In this document: positions 21,692 through 29,770 of the stretch, piece by piece
Layout: the number at the start of each line of letters is the position of its first letter
How positions within the stretch are numbered: position 1 is the first letter of the stretch
Assembly: GCA_026168455.1 (NCBI GenBank)
Contig: CM047431.1
Location: forward strand, 607,783-671,782
Direction of reading: 5' to 3'
Source: Theocolax elegans
Lineage: Eukaryota > Arthropoda > Insecta > Hymenoptera > Cerocephalidae
Length of the DNA stretch: 64,000 nt
Notes under the pieces: model-generated
The model's database searches: none
What the model saw: the letters and a program-made list of their open reading frames with translations, nothing else
What the model was told of the DNA's origin: nothing
Program-made: the position numbers and the translations under genes

Positions 21692-22413
21692 CTACTGACA
21701 ATCCGAATAAATCGATTTATTCAATAGTACCACAAGCGTATACAAATGTAGCGCAATCAATTTATACACCACTATAGATACATCTTCTTCACTTAAAATT
21801 AATTCATTTTTCTGTAAATTATCGATGACATTCTTTATAATAATACTCTTATCCGCAACACGCGCCGCATATTCAACATCGCACATCATGAGATACGTGT
21901 ATTGAGCATTTTCTTTATTTTGTAACGTAGATTTGACTTTACACACAATTTCATCCAACACAACAGTCATACATTTTGCCACCTTTGTTAAATATTCAAT
22001 CCGCTTATCAATACACTTACACAGTTTTTTAATATTTTCAAAGGTTATTCAATATCGCTTTTTTATCGGCTCCTCTCTCTCCTCCTCCTCCTCCTTCTGC
22101 GTATCCTCAATCAGCTTGATTGCTCGATCCGAATAGCTAATAGTGAATCAAATAATATACCCAGGGATGCTAATCTGTGGTCCAATAAATCGTCGCTTTT
22201 ATAAACGTCAAAATATTTATCAATTTTTTCAAATTGACTTTTGAAGGCTTCCCAAGTTTCCGGGGAAAATGCAAGTCCGCAAAAATCCTGACCGCTGATG
22301 CGTATCGTCGGTCGAAAATCCTGACTCTCGTACGAAGAACCCGTAGACCATCGGTAATACCTGATGACAGCGGTACTTGCGTGCAGCCATGAAGTTTTTT
22401 CTCTCCACTTGCT
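21692..22413 (-). pseudogene. Conserved Polinton-associated protein of unknown function, broken
   Basis: Three frames hold what looks like one protein. 22413-22107 has a good hydrophilic frame including RWSTGSSYESQDFRPTIRI and SGQDFCGLAFSPETWEAF. 22140-22056 is an acidic stretch ending in a stop. 22055-21692 continues with ITFENIKKLCKCIDKRIEYL and a helical C-terminus. A frameshift near 22130 and a stop near 22055 divide it. I believe similar proteins recur next to the protease in insect Polintons, from memory. No enzymatic motif is visible. It is last in the gene row, 120 bp after the protease gene. An overlapping frame at 22475-22170 is probably a shadow. Confidence 0.5.
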
Positions 22414-22540
22414 TTACAACTGTTCGCTTGTGAGCTCAAAAGAGACTGATCCAACCTCTCGCAAAATCGTCGCAATTTATTCTACTTTTCGGATAGTGGG
22501 GCACCAATCAAACCTCGTTCACAAATCATCAGTGTAAGTA

Positions 22541-23017
22541 TCATTGGTATTTCCACAAACGTAATCGTTCTAGAAATTTTTTTGCAATTTCGTCATTTTT
22601 TACAAAGTTGGACGAAAAGTTTTCCAAGAAACGCGTGAAACCTAAGCCGCTCACCATGTAGTATAAAAACATGATACAATAGTAGCCGCAAGCGTTCGAA
22701 AATGTGCTTTGTAAGCGCGTACGATTCCACTTAAATTTTCTGCAAGTTTTGTGTATATGATTTATGTATGCAGGAATACGTGGTGGCACGCCAAAACTGT
22801 CAAAGTAAAACCCCGTGCCGTCTCTCGTCACGTACACAGCCACCCAATGTTCACCACGCTTCCTCCGTAGTTGCGTGTTGAAAATAAGACCAGCTGGCCT
22901 TGACCATATCTGGGGTATCTCGTCCTCGGGGTACACCCCAATCGTATGGATCTTTAGTCTCCGCAGAATTTCCAGAATCTTGAACGTATTCATCGCAGAG
23001 ATTGAGAGGCGGGTCAA
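22541..23017 (-). CDS. Adenain/Ulp1-like cysteine protease (Polinton PRO)
   Basis: A 158-residue intact frame. Polinton proteases are thought to process capsid proteins, as the adenovirus protease does. The catalytic set is visible in the family order: His in GEHWVAVY (about residue 57), Asp in FYFDSFG (about 73), Gln in LQST and Cys in NACGYYC (about 110). The N-terminal segment with GVYPEDEIP and RPAGLIFNTQ is usual for the Polinton version. Start is taken at MTRLSISAM. The preceding gene's frame overlaps by about 166 nt, probably because that gene has lost its own stop. Confidence 0.9.
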   Translation of the reverse strand: MTRLSISAMNTFKILEILRRLKIHTIGVYPEDEIPQIWSRPAGLIFNTQLRRKRGEHWVAVYVTRDGTGFYFDSFGVPPRIPAYINHIHKTCRKFKWNRTRLQSTFSNACGYYCIMFLYYMVSGLGFTRFLENFSSNFVKNDEIAKKFLERLRLWKYQ

Positions 23018-23522
23018 ACGACCACTCTCCCTTCAAGTTGTCTCGTTTACTTAACCAACACTTTAGTCGAAATTCATTGTTCAATGCGCAGCTATACTGC
23101 AAATAAGAGGGTTTCACAGCGTGCTGTAAACAATACTTTTCACTCCAAGTTAAATGCTTAAACGGCGGACAAGAGTCATCGAGTTCCAAGTTAATAGTTT
23201 CACGCGTAGTCATCTTTCTTATAAACTCAAACTTCTCCCTTTCTCTTACGTATATTTTGCGGGCTCTGCTAAAAATATCTTGCAAATTCTTTTCTAGACG
23301 TTTCTGCGTCACGTCACCATCATACCAAACTAAACCATGATGATACAGCGTCAGCTAATTATTTTGCTTCAAAATGTCCTTCTTTAAACGTTTAAACCTA
23401 CACGTAGGAGATACAATCCAATGTGCACTAAAATCATGCTTTAAAGCAAAAACTGCCACCTCTTTCGGTAAAACACAATTCTTGTTATCTTTAAAGCACT
23501 CAATATTAATCACGAAATCCAT
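22851..23522 (-). pseudogene. Conserved Polinton-associated protein of unknown function, one internal stop
   Basis: From ATG at 23522 the frame reads MDFVINIECFKDN..., is interrupted by TAG near 23357 after DILKQNN, and resumes in the same frame with LTLYHHGLVWYDGDV, continuing to 22851. The resumed part includes FIRKMTTRETINLELDD and KYCLQHAVKPSYLQYS. The stop may be a Trp codon changed to TAG. Proteins with this N-terminus recur in arthropod Polintons as I remember them. No function is established from the sequence. It sits between the major capsid and protease genes. Confidence 0.6.
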
Positions 23523-23661
23523 AATGTTATAACTACCTCGTACAGACGACGACTGCGTTATTGCTCCAGAAAACAGCGTCCTTTATACGTGCAATCCTTC
23601 TTTGTCCTTCTCTCTCATCATCATCATCATCATGTTGTTGTTGACAAATCATTTCTTCAAA

Positions 23662-24820
23662 TTAGCCACTGTAATCAATTATAACCTGTCTCGACGAGTC
23701 AATCTCCATCAAATTTTCATATTCTGCATAAATTACACAATTTACGGCAGTAGAAAGTGGGTCGTTAAACCTCACATCTATTCTTACGCTACCATTTCTT
23801 ACTAAATTCCAATGCGAGGTATCACTCGCCGATAAATCTGCCGTCAAGTCAAACGCAAACAGACAGTAACCGTTTGCATAAGCTTCACGACTAATGGAAT
23901 TTCCAAAATTCAAAAAATGTACACCTGTCCCCGAAAATAGAGTATGATACGCCTCGACGTACATTTTACTGTTTTTAAAGTCTGATTGTAGCGGTTTCGA
24001 CGGTACCTGCACACGGTCCACATACAAGCACAAGAAATTAATGTTAAAGTTTTTAAAATTAAATGAATTGAGATTCTTGACGCCATTGTACGCCTTATTC
24101 TCGACAAAACCAATGATGATTCTCTTTGGTAGCTGGCCCAAAATAATTTTATCTATTGTCTTTCCGTGTATACCGTTATGCAGTGTTACAGCTTTAACCT
24201 CCACACGGGTAAGTGGATATTTTGCTGTCGTTTTAGTCAATGCCCTCTCGTGGGCAAGTGAAACAGTTGGATTAATTTTTAAACGACGAACAAATAGCGT
24301 TCCCTCGGTGATGTTCACGGTAAATTCACCGTTAGGATCCATAAGACAGAAGCTGTCACGTGAGCGTACAAGACGCACTCTAACCTCGACGCCACCTAGT
24401 AATAACCTGCTCTGATTAAAGACATCGCAGTGTAAATGACCTAACAAATCTACTTTACCGCCTATAATAACCTTTCGTCGGTTTAATAGACCCTCGTTAC
24501 CATCTGACGAATCGTCCATTCTGCCAGGTGTATCATCGTACCACAAAACACTCGTTAAATGTGACTTTTTTGCTGCAGGTCCGTAATTGAGTAGAGTTTC
24601 AATGTACGATCTGTAAGCATAGGCCTTGTTCGGCGGTGAAACGGGCTTCTGATTAAACAATACATCAACTTGATTAAATAGAGAGTGATCGGCCAAAGAC
24701 GAAATTGGTTTGTACTGCAACCCAATACGAACTCTCGATCGCCGTCTGTGTCGACGGAATATCAAAGAGGGACAGTTCCGTCTTCGTAGACTCGCACGAG
24801 TGACTATGTAAAAAAGCCAT
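23662..24820 (-). pseudogene. Double-jelly-roll major capsid protein, one frameshift
   Basis: The main frame (24765-23662) belongs to the F54H12.2-like family, which is the Polinton major capsid protein. The N-terminus lies in another frame starting at ATG 24820 (MAFLHSHSCES...). The two join near 24717 beside a GGG run, so a single-base indel separates them. Total length would be about 385 codons, somewhat short of what I expect for the family. The segment between ESSYW and the QYKPISSLADHS phrase is where sense is lost. Whether this is a real mutation or an assembly error cannot be told here. No signal peptide, and none is expected. Confidence 0.85.
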
Positions 24821-24824
24821 TTTT

Positions 24825-25389
24825 TTACGATTCAAATATATCTCTTGCTGTACGGATTTCTGCCTTCTTCTTCTTCTTCGTCGTCGTCTTCGTCTTCGTC
24901 TTCTTCTTCTTCTTTTTATGGTTCTCACTACTACTGCTACTACTACTACTACTGTTTCTGGCTGTGTACACTCCAACCGATTGAGGTATTTGTACTTTAC
25001 GTTTCCTTTTATATTCTATTTCCCCCTCTTCTTCTTGTGTATCAGCTGACGGTGGACCATCAACAATCTTGTCCAATGCGTTTTGAAACTTTCTTTTGAG
25101 GTTATCCCCACCCTCTTTTACCCGGTGACGAAAAGCATTGTTGATTGGTAGTCTGTCGATAGCAACGTCACCAGCAGATCGTCCACCTGCACAAATGGCC
25201 TCCTTACGGACAGCTACACCACCACGTTTTATCACGACGACTTAAACCATTTAAAAAGCTACCCACACCACCACTCAACTGTGCACGATAACCACCACCA
25301 CCTCCACCACTTTGCATTTTAGTGAATGTGTTGATTTCCTCCTCCTCCTCCTCCCCCTGACCACCAAACAATTCGTCAAAATCTGACAT
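24825..25389 (-). pseudogene. Small Polinton protein with acidic, Gly-rich and Lys-rich segments, frameshifted
   Basis: Begins at ATG 25389 (MSDFDELFGGQGEEEEEE), passes a Gly-rich stretch and GSFLNGLSRR, then changes frame near 25230 to a part with GGRSAGDVAIDRLPI and a basic tail of Ser and Lys runs, ending at 24825, five bases before the capsid gene's ATG. Size, position next to the capsid genes and the basic/amphipathic middle resemble small virion-core or membrane-active proteins of related viruses, but that is inference only. Triplet-repeat expansions account for the Glu, Gly, Ser and Lys runs. Confidence 0.5.
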
Positions 25390-25392
25390 TTT

Positions 25393-26209
25393 TTAGCCTG
25401 TGCGTTTGAAATGAAGTATCACGGTCAACGTTCCATAGTCAAATGGTACAGATTCACCCTGTTCATTTCTTATATCAAACTCGATTGTTTGGAAGGACGA
25501 GGAGAGTAGTGGTAGATACATGACTGGTGCGAAACCTCTTATCTCGGTCGCACCGTACGTATAATTTTGCAAATGTAACGGTGCAACTCGCAGAAGTCGT
25601 GAGTTTGTGTCACCCGTGACATATGGCTGGCAGATACTGCTATATACCATCAAAACATTTGGCACTCCATTACTCAGATTTGCAGGACGATCACCGATAA
25701 CACGATGCTCCTCCTCGCGCACACACGAGATTACTTTTTCATTTTCCAGACCCAGTATTCCACGTAGTTTTTTCGACAGAGTGAATGTGTGAATGTAATT
25801 TGCACACTCCTCTGTACACGCACAGGTGACTTGAATGTAACCGTCGCATTGAACCTCAAACGTGAGATGGTCTTTTACACCATTAAGGCTGTTTATTTCC
25901 TCCAAGAGACTCGCAATATCGTGATATACTCCAGGCTTAATCCGTAACACTCTCTCCTTCACCGATTCAAATCGTACATCATTGAACGGCACTTGATGAC
26001 GTCTCGAAAATGACATCCTCCTCCCCCTCCACCTCCGATGATATATGCTGGAAAGTGAGTGGTATATGTATTTCATATAGACCAACACACCACTCTCCGT
26101 GCAAGTAAAAATTTTGCGGTAACAGTGTCGTAAAATGTGTAGCAGTGTTCTCCGGAAATACACTTTTCCTACTACTACTCGGCAGTGTCATGTAAAATTC
26201 CTCCTTCAT
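25393..26209 (-). pseudogene. Penton-like minor capsid protein, one frameshift
   Basis: The N-terminal part (26209-26010) has the family signature MKEEFYMTLPSSS...FPENTATHF and GEWCVGLYEIHIP. The rest (from about 26020 to 25393) continues in another frame with VPFNDVRF, PGVYHDIASLLEEIN and a C-terminal FDYGTLTVILHF. The frames change in a GGAGG-rich stretch near 26015, so an indel in a simple repeat is likely. Polinton penton-like proteins carry a single jelly roll and occupy capsid vertices. It sits between integrase and the small Gly/Lys-rich gene. Confidence 0.75.
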
Positions 26210-26310
26210 TGTAAATTTTTCAAATCCTTGCCAGACACCCAGGAATTAAATTTCTCGGGATACCCCTTCCAACTGATAAAGTAATGTCTCTTATTGCCTT
26301 TACCCCTACT

Positions 26311-27288
26311 TCAAAGTACCTCATAAATTTCAAATACCGAATTTGTCAGCTCTTTTCGTACTCTGCTCAATTGCTGCTCGTAAAAGAACCCGTCAATTCG
26401 CTCACCCGCGAGATCCTCGAAAATGTACACAACTGGCAATCGCGCTCTATCCACACGTACAATTTTAAAGAACTCCAGTGTCCAGCCGCCCTCGTATGCT
26501 TTGTTAAAGACAGTCTTTGCTTGACTGACTCGTACCAGGTCACCAACACGGTATTTAGGCTGTCGTACACGTTTTAGCGTGTAGCGTCGCGCCAAATTTT
26601 CCCGAGCATTTGCCGCATTATGCAAATTTACCGTGGAAGGTGGCATTCTTATACCACTGTGCCACGAATCGTTGTACGACTTGACCACATCTTGCAACAT
26701 ATCAATGTATCGTCTAGTATGTAGGTGGGTAAAATAGCGCCAAATACGTCCCTTCAATATTCTAATAAATCGCTCAGCTACCGCTGCTTTGACGTCAGAA
26801 TCGCGCACGGTCCTATATGTAATACCATTCTTTTTCAGCAACCGACTAACCTCGCGTCCGACAAACTCTTTACCCCTGTCTGTTTGAAAGTACAGAGGAC
26901 GCTTACCCTGATTCGCACTGACAATCCGTTCAAGCGCCACGGCAACAGACTTTGTACTCTTGTCAAAGAGCGGCTCAACCCACGCGTACTTTGACAGCAC
27001 ATCTATAATGACGAGCAGGTACGTGTACTCGTCATTATAAGTTTTTAACAATCTGAAATCAGCCAAATCGGCCTCCCACACCTCGTAGGGACTGAAAACT
27101 GCGTAATTTCGACGTGGAAATCGATGCCGCACCAATTTGTGCAAAGTATATGCATCTTGACTTTCAAGCCACTCGTCCACCTCCTGTGGACGGTATTTTT
27201 TACGCGTTTCGTGCAAGAGTTTACCGCCACCAGCGTAGGCAGTCGGTCCCGGTAAACCGTAATACAAATTTTCAAGCGTTCTCCTCAT
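26311..27288 (-). CDS. Polinton integrase (RVE family, DDE)
   Basis: A 325-residue intact frame. The retroviral-type integrase core is clear: first Asp in VWEADLADF (about 71), second Asp in FQTDRGKEF (about 136), Glu in AAVAERFIRILKGRI (about 172). The C-terminal part with YRVGDLVRVSQAK and GWTLEFFKIVRV is the SH3-like region of the F54H12.3-type family. It inserts the element into host DNA. The start overlaps the end of the upstream PLA2-like gene by about 17 nt. Nothing indicates inactivation. Confidence 0.92.
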   Translation of the reverse strand: MRRTLENLYYGLPGPTAYAGGGKLLHETRKKYRPQEVDEWLESQDAYTLHKLVRHRFPRRNYAVFSPYEVWEADLADFRLLKTYNDEYTYLLVIIDVLSKYAWVEPLFDKSTKSVAVALERIVSANQGKRPLYFQTDRGKEFVGREVSRLLKKNGITYRTVRDSDVKAAVAERFIRILKGRIWRYFTHLHTRRYIDMLQDVVKSYNDSWHSGIRMPPSTVNLHNAANARENLARRYTLKRVRQPKYRVGDLVRVSQAKTVFNKAYEGGWTLEFFKIVRVDRARLPVVYIFEDLAGERIDGFFYEQQLSRVRKELTNSVFEIYEVL

Positions 27289-27674
27289 CTGCTTCTCCCT
27301 TATCTACTACTGATCTTCTATACCGTCGCTTACGGCGTCTTAAACACTTTTTGAGACGTCTGAAAATCTTGTCGACAAGAATCTTGCTGACCATGCAAAA
27401 TACGGTAATAATAGCTGCAGTTTTCTCCTCGCCATCCGCACTTTTAGACAACATTCTCGAAAAAGCGCGCTCGGCTAACCGTCAGGCAGGCTGCATCAAG
27501 TGGATTGATACCCCTCTCACCACGCATCAGACGTTCCTCAACGTGCGTATCGGGCCCCAAGAATTGATATCCCGGTAGATGTAGCTCAAACGGCATCCCA
27601 TTGATCACATTGTCGAGTGCACTATAGACGCTACTTATTCTTTCTTGCTGCTTATTCTCGTCAGACGACTCCAT
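27272..27674 (-). pseudogene. PLA2-like (parvovirus VP1-type) protein, catalytic segment lost
   Basis: Starts at 27674. Residues 32-60 give LPGYQFLGPDTHVEERL and GINPLDAAC, which match the calcium-loop region of VP1-type phospholipase A2 domains found in parvoviruses and some Polintons. The expected HDxxY catalytic helix should follow GINPLDAAC but is not in any frame. Instead the text jumps, with a frame change near 27480, to a downstream phrase (AERAFSRM, CMVSKILVDKIF) and a basic tail RRRKRRYRRS. A short deletion plus frameshift explains this. In the family the domain breaches endosomal membranes. This copy should be inactive. Confidence 0.65.
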
Positions 27675-27711
27675 TTTAGCGGTTCAGTTTCCCGCGGTTT
27701 TTTGGGTAAAA

Positions 27712-28139
27712 CTAAAGATGTGTTAACACCCTCGTCTTCGGACCCCCCCTTTTTCGCAAATCTTTATTCTTCAATTTTTTTCTTAAAACGCTAAAATTTA
27801 ATTCCTTTACAGGCTCCTGCTCCCCCTCTTTCTCCTCCTCCTCCTCCTCCCGTCCCTCTCTCTTATCCTCGAAAGCTGTGTCGGAATCGTACGAGGAAGA
27901 CTGATCCGACGACAACGACGATGGATCTTGGGCAACAGCTCGCCAAAGACGATTATTACCAATAAATTCTCGTGGTATGTCTGCTTTTCGCAGTATACGA
28001 GCAAACTGATGGTAGTCGTATTGAGAGCATTGCTGTTATTTCGTTTTGTGCATCGCAGGTATCGCTGCAGCGCTTGTTCGTACAACATTGACTTTTCCCG
28101 CTCGCTCAAATTCGACGAGGAATGAAGAATTCTACTCAT
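27712..28139 (-). pseudogene. Small Polinton protein with acidic middle and basic C-terminus, frameshifted
   Basis: ATG 28139 opens with MSRILHSSSNLSEREKSML and YEQALQRYLR. The frame changes near 27950 to SSDQSSSYDSDTAFEDKREG, a run of Glu, then FSVLRKKLKNKDLRKRGGPK, ending at 27712. I recall small proteins with a QALQRYL phrase at this place in other Polintons. Function unknown. The GAGGAG-type run encodes the Glu stretch. Confidence 0.45.
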
Positions 28140-28329
28140 TTCGGCATCCAGTCACGTTGCCACCGGTGTTTGCACCGTGTGTGGTTCCTTCCCACCCAAC
28201 GTTCGCACCGCCTCTTCCGACATATTTTGCCCCACACACTTCTTCGTCTTCTTCCTCTTGTCCGTCATCATCATCATCGTCGTCGTCACACTTCCGACAC
28301 ATTCTGCCGGAATTAAAATCATTTTTCAT
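28132..28329 (-). CDS. Possible small Asp-rich protein
   Basis: A 65-codon frame whose start overlaps the end of the upstream small basic gene by about 10 nt and whose stop overlaps the start of the next gene by about 8 nt, a fit typical of packed Polinton genes. It contains CRKCDDDDDDDDG, EEEDEE and a Gly/Thr/Asn-rich tail. Low complexity makes it doubtful. Confidence 0.3.
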   Translation of the reverse strand: MKNDFNSGRMCRKCDDDDDDDDGQEEEDEEVCGAKYVGRGGANVGWEGTTHGANTGGNVTGCRNE

Positions 28330-28600
28330 GCATGCTCCATGCCGATAAAACAGGTTTCACAATTAACGGTACAATGGCGGTAGCTTTAATTAAAATTGTT
28401 TTCCTCAACGTCAAAGATTTACGAGAGGCCGCAAAAGCGCGCAATAACGTAGCGTGTTTACGCAATTTTCGTTTGTACGACTTGGTGAGAGGTATATTAC
28501 CTCGTAAAATATTAAGTGCGCACTCGCACATATACCTCACTAGTTTTGAATCTGCTAGCCGTAGTAAAACAGCACGTTGTGCACCATTCAAATGACGCAA
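28319..28600 (-). CDS. Small basic conserved Polinton protein
   Basis: A 93-codon intact frame rich in Lys and Arg. It has CECALNILRGNIPLTKSYKR, KLRKHATLLRAFAASRKSLT and LRKTIL. A recurrent small Polinton protein has the same layout (ECA-NVL-GN-PL, then basic repeats, then a hydrophobic end). Here the usual Gly-rich hydrophobic tail is replaced by TAIVPLIVKPVLSAW. A DNA-binding core protein is a possible role, inferred from charge. It follows the ATPase gene by about 56 bp. Confidence 0.55.
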   Translation of the reverse strand: MRHLNGAQRAVLLRLADSKLVRYMCECALNILRGNIPLTKSYKRKLRKHATLLRAFAASRKSLTLRKTILIKATAIVPLIVKPVLSAWSMHEK

Positions 28601-28656
28601 CGTCCTTAAAACATCGAAATATCTTTACCCGAAAGGTTGACGTCTCACTCGACCCA

Positions 28657-29364
28657 TCACACACACACAACTGGAAGCCTATTGCTCGAGGTGGCGGTTT
28701 TTATATGCCTGCGTGGTACATACACGTATTGATACTCGTCATCGGGAAACAGGCAGGCGCGAAATCGACAATTTTCGGGCGTATCCTGCCGCAAATCGAC
28801 GAGGAGGTAGTGAAATGGTTCGGCCACCGCGTCCTGATACGCCTCCTGCAAAAACTTCGGGTCTTCCGGGCAAATTTGTCGAGCCAAATGTTGGGTTTGC
28901 GCACGGTCACGCGGATTCTTAAAAATTACAATGTAATTCGAGTTTAGGGAAATTTCGCGCTGATCACGATGAAAGAGATTTTGCGTGATAAAGATCACGC
29001 TTAAGTTGTTGTGATGACTACCCCTGGTGAACAGGTTGCAAACGGCGGCACACGACGATTCGCGCATCAAGTCATCGAGAATCAGCAGTTTGGGTCGTCC
29101 ATCCGCCGCGTAGTCTTCCCTCCTCGGTAGAGCCTCGTGAAACTCGATATTTTCCCCCAAGTCTGTGTAGGTGGGTTGCCACTCACCATAATACCAAAGT
29201 ATACGGTCAAAGTGTGTGTTACTCATGCTGTCAATGTAGTGGAGAAATCTCTTGACAAACATCGTCTTACCGCACGAGGTGGGACCGCAAACCATCGACG
29301 TCCATGGATGTTTCCAGCGTACATCCATCATCGTAACTGACAAAATCACCAACCACATCCACAC
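28657..29364 (-). CDS. FtsK/HerA-like DNA-packaging ATPase (Polinton ATP)
   Basis: A 235-residue intact frame. Walker A is GPTSCGKT (about residue 28), Walker B is LLILDDLM (about 93) and a sensor-like FITQNLF follows (about 125). This is the A32/FtsK-HerA packaging ATPase that moves the element's DNA into capsids. The likely biological start is the second internal Met (MDVRWKHPW, about 29328), since the first 12 residues are hydrophobic and not conserved-looking. A GC-rich 400-bp region precedes it. Confidence 0.88.
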   Translation of the reverse strand: MWMWLVILSVTMMDVRWKHPWTSMVCGPTSCGKTMFVKRFLHYIDSMSNTHFDRILWYYGEWQPTYTDLGENIEFHEALPRREDYAADGRPKLLILDDLMRESSCAAVCNLFTRGSHHNNLSVIFITQNLFHRDQREISLNSNYIVIFKNPRDRAQTQHLARQICPEDPKFLQEAYQDAVAEPFHYLLVDLRQDTPENCRFRACLFPDDEYQYVYVPRRHIKTATSSNRLPVVCV

Positions 29365-29369
29365 ATTAA

Positions 29370-29765
29370 AACGCCTGTATTTACTCGGCCCTCCCCCTTC
29401 CCCGTAACGCTAACACTAAGAAAAAAGGCTCAATCAAATGCGGCGGCGCGGCGGAGGGGACCCGCGTGCGCGCGCGCGGATTCAAGCCGGCTTGCACCGT
29501 GCGCATGCGGATCGATCGTGCTGCTAGCTGCGCGACCGCGTTGTCAGCTGTGTGACAGCGATGCTAGGCCCGCGACCGCTCACGAGGCTCGCTATTGCGT
29601 GGCGGCGGCGGCAGTGGCGGTATTGAGCGGGCTAGTTATCTCTTCCAATGCTGCTACTACTACTACTACCACTATTACTTACCACATTTTACCACGTTGT
29701 TTCTGTAGCATTATATATAGACGGTTTATTAGGTCACACGATCATAATAAATAAATAAAATATTT
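29370..29765. other. GC-rich spacer between ATPase and polymerase genes
   Basis: About 29400-29640 is strongly GC- and CpG-rich (GCGGCGGCGC, GTGCGCGCGCGCGG), unlike the rest of the element, then turns AT-rich. It includes ACTACTACTACC triplets. No convincing gene on either strand. It could hold the promoter for the minus-strand genes that follow, but no motif proves this. Confidence 0.4.
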
Positions 29766-29770
29766 TTAAT

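Noticed and set aside
22170..22475. 101-codon minus frame beginning MRRFCERLDQ as a separate Polinton gene
   Set aside because: It overlaps another frame (SSYESQDFRPTIRI...) that looks like the true protein. It is probably a shadow.
24845..25099. 84-codon Ser-rich plus-strand frame
   Set aside because: Antisense shadow of the Lys/Ser triplet repeats of a Polinton gene.
27114..27578. 154-codon plus-strand frame opposite the integrase
   Set aside because: Antisense to integrase and PLA2-like coding sequence, with no domain of its own.
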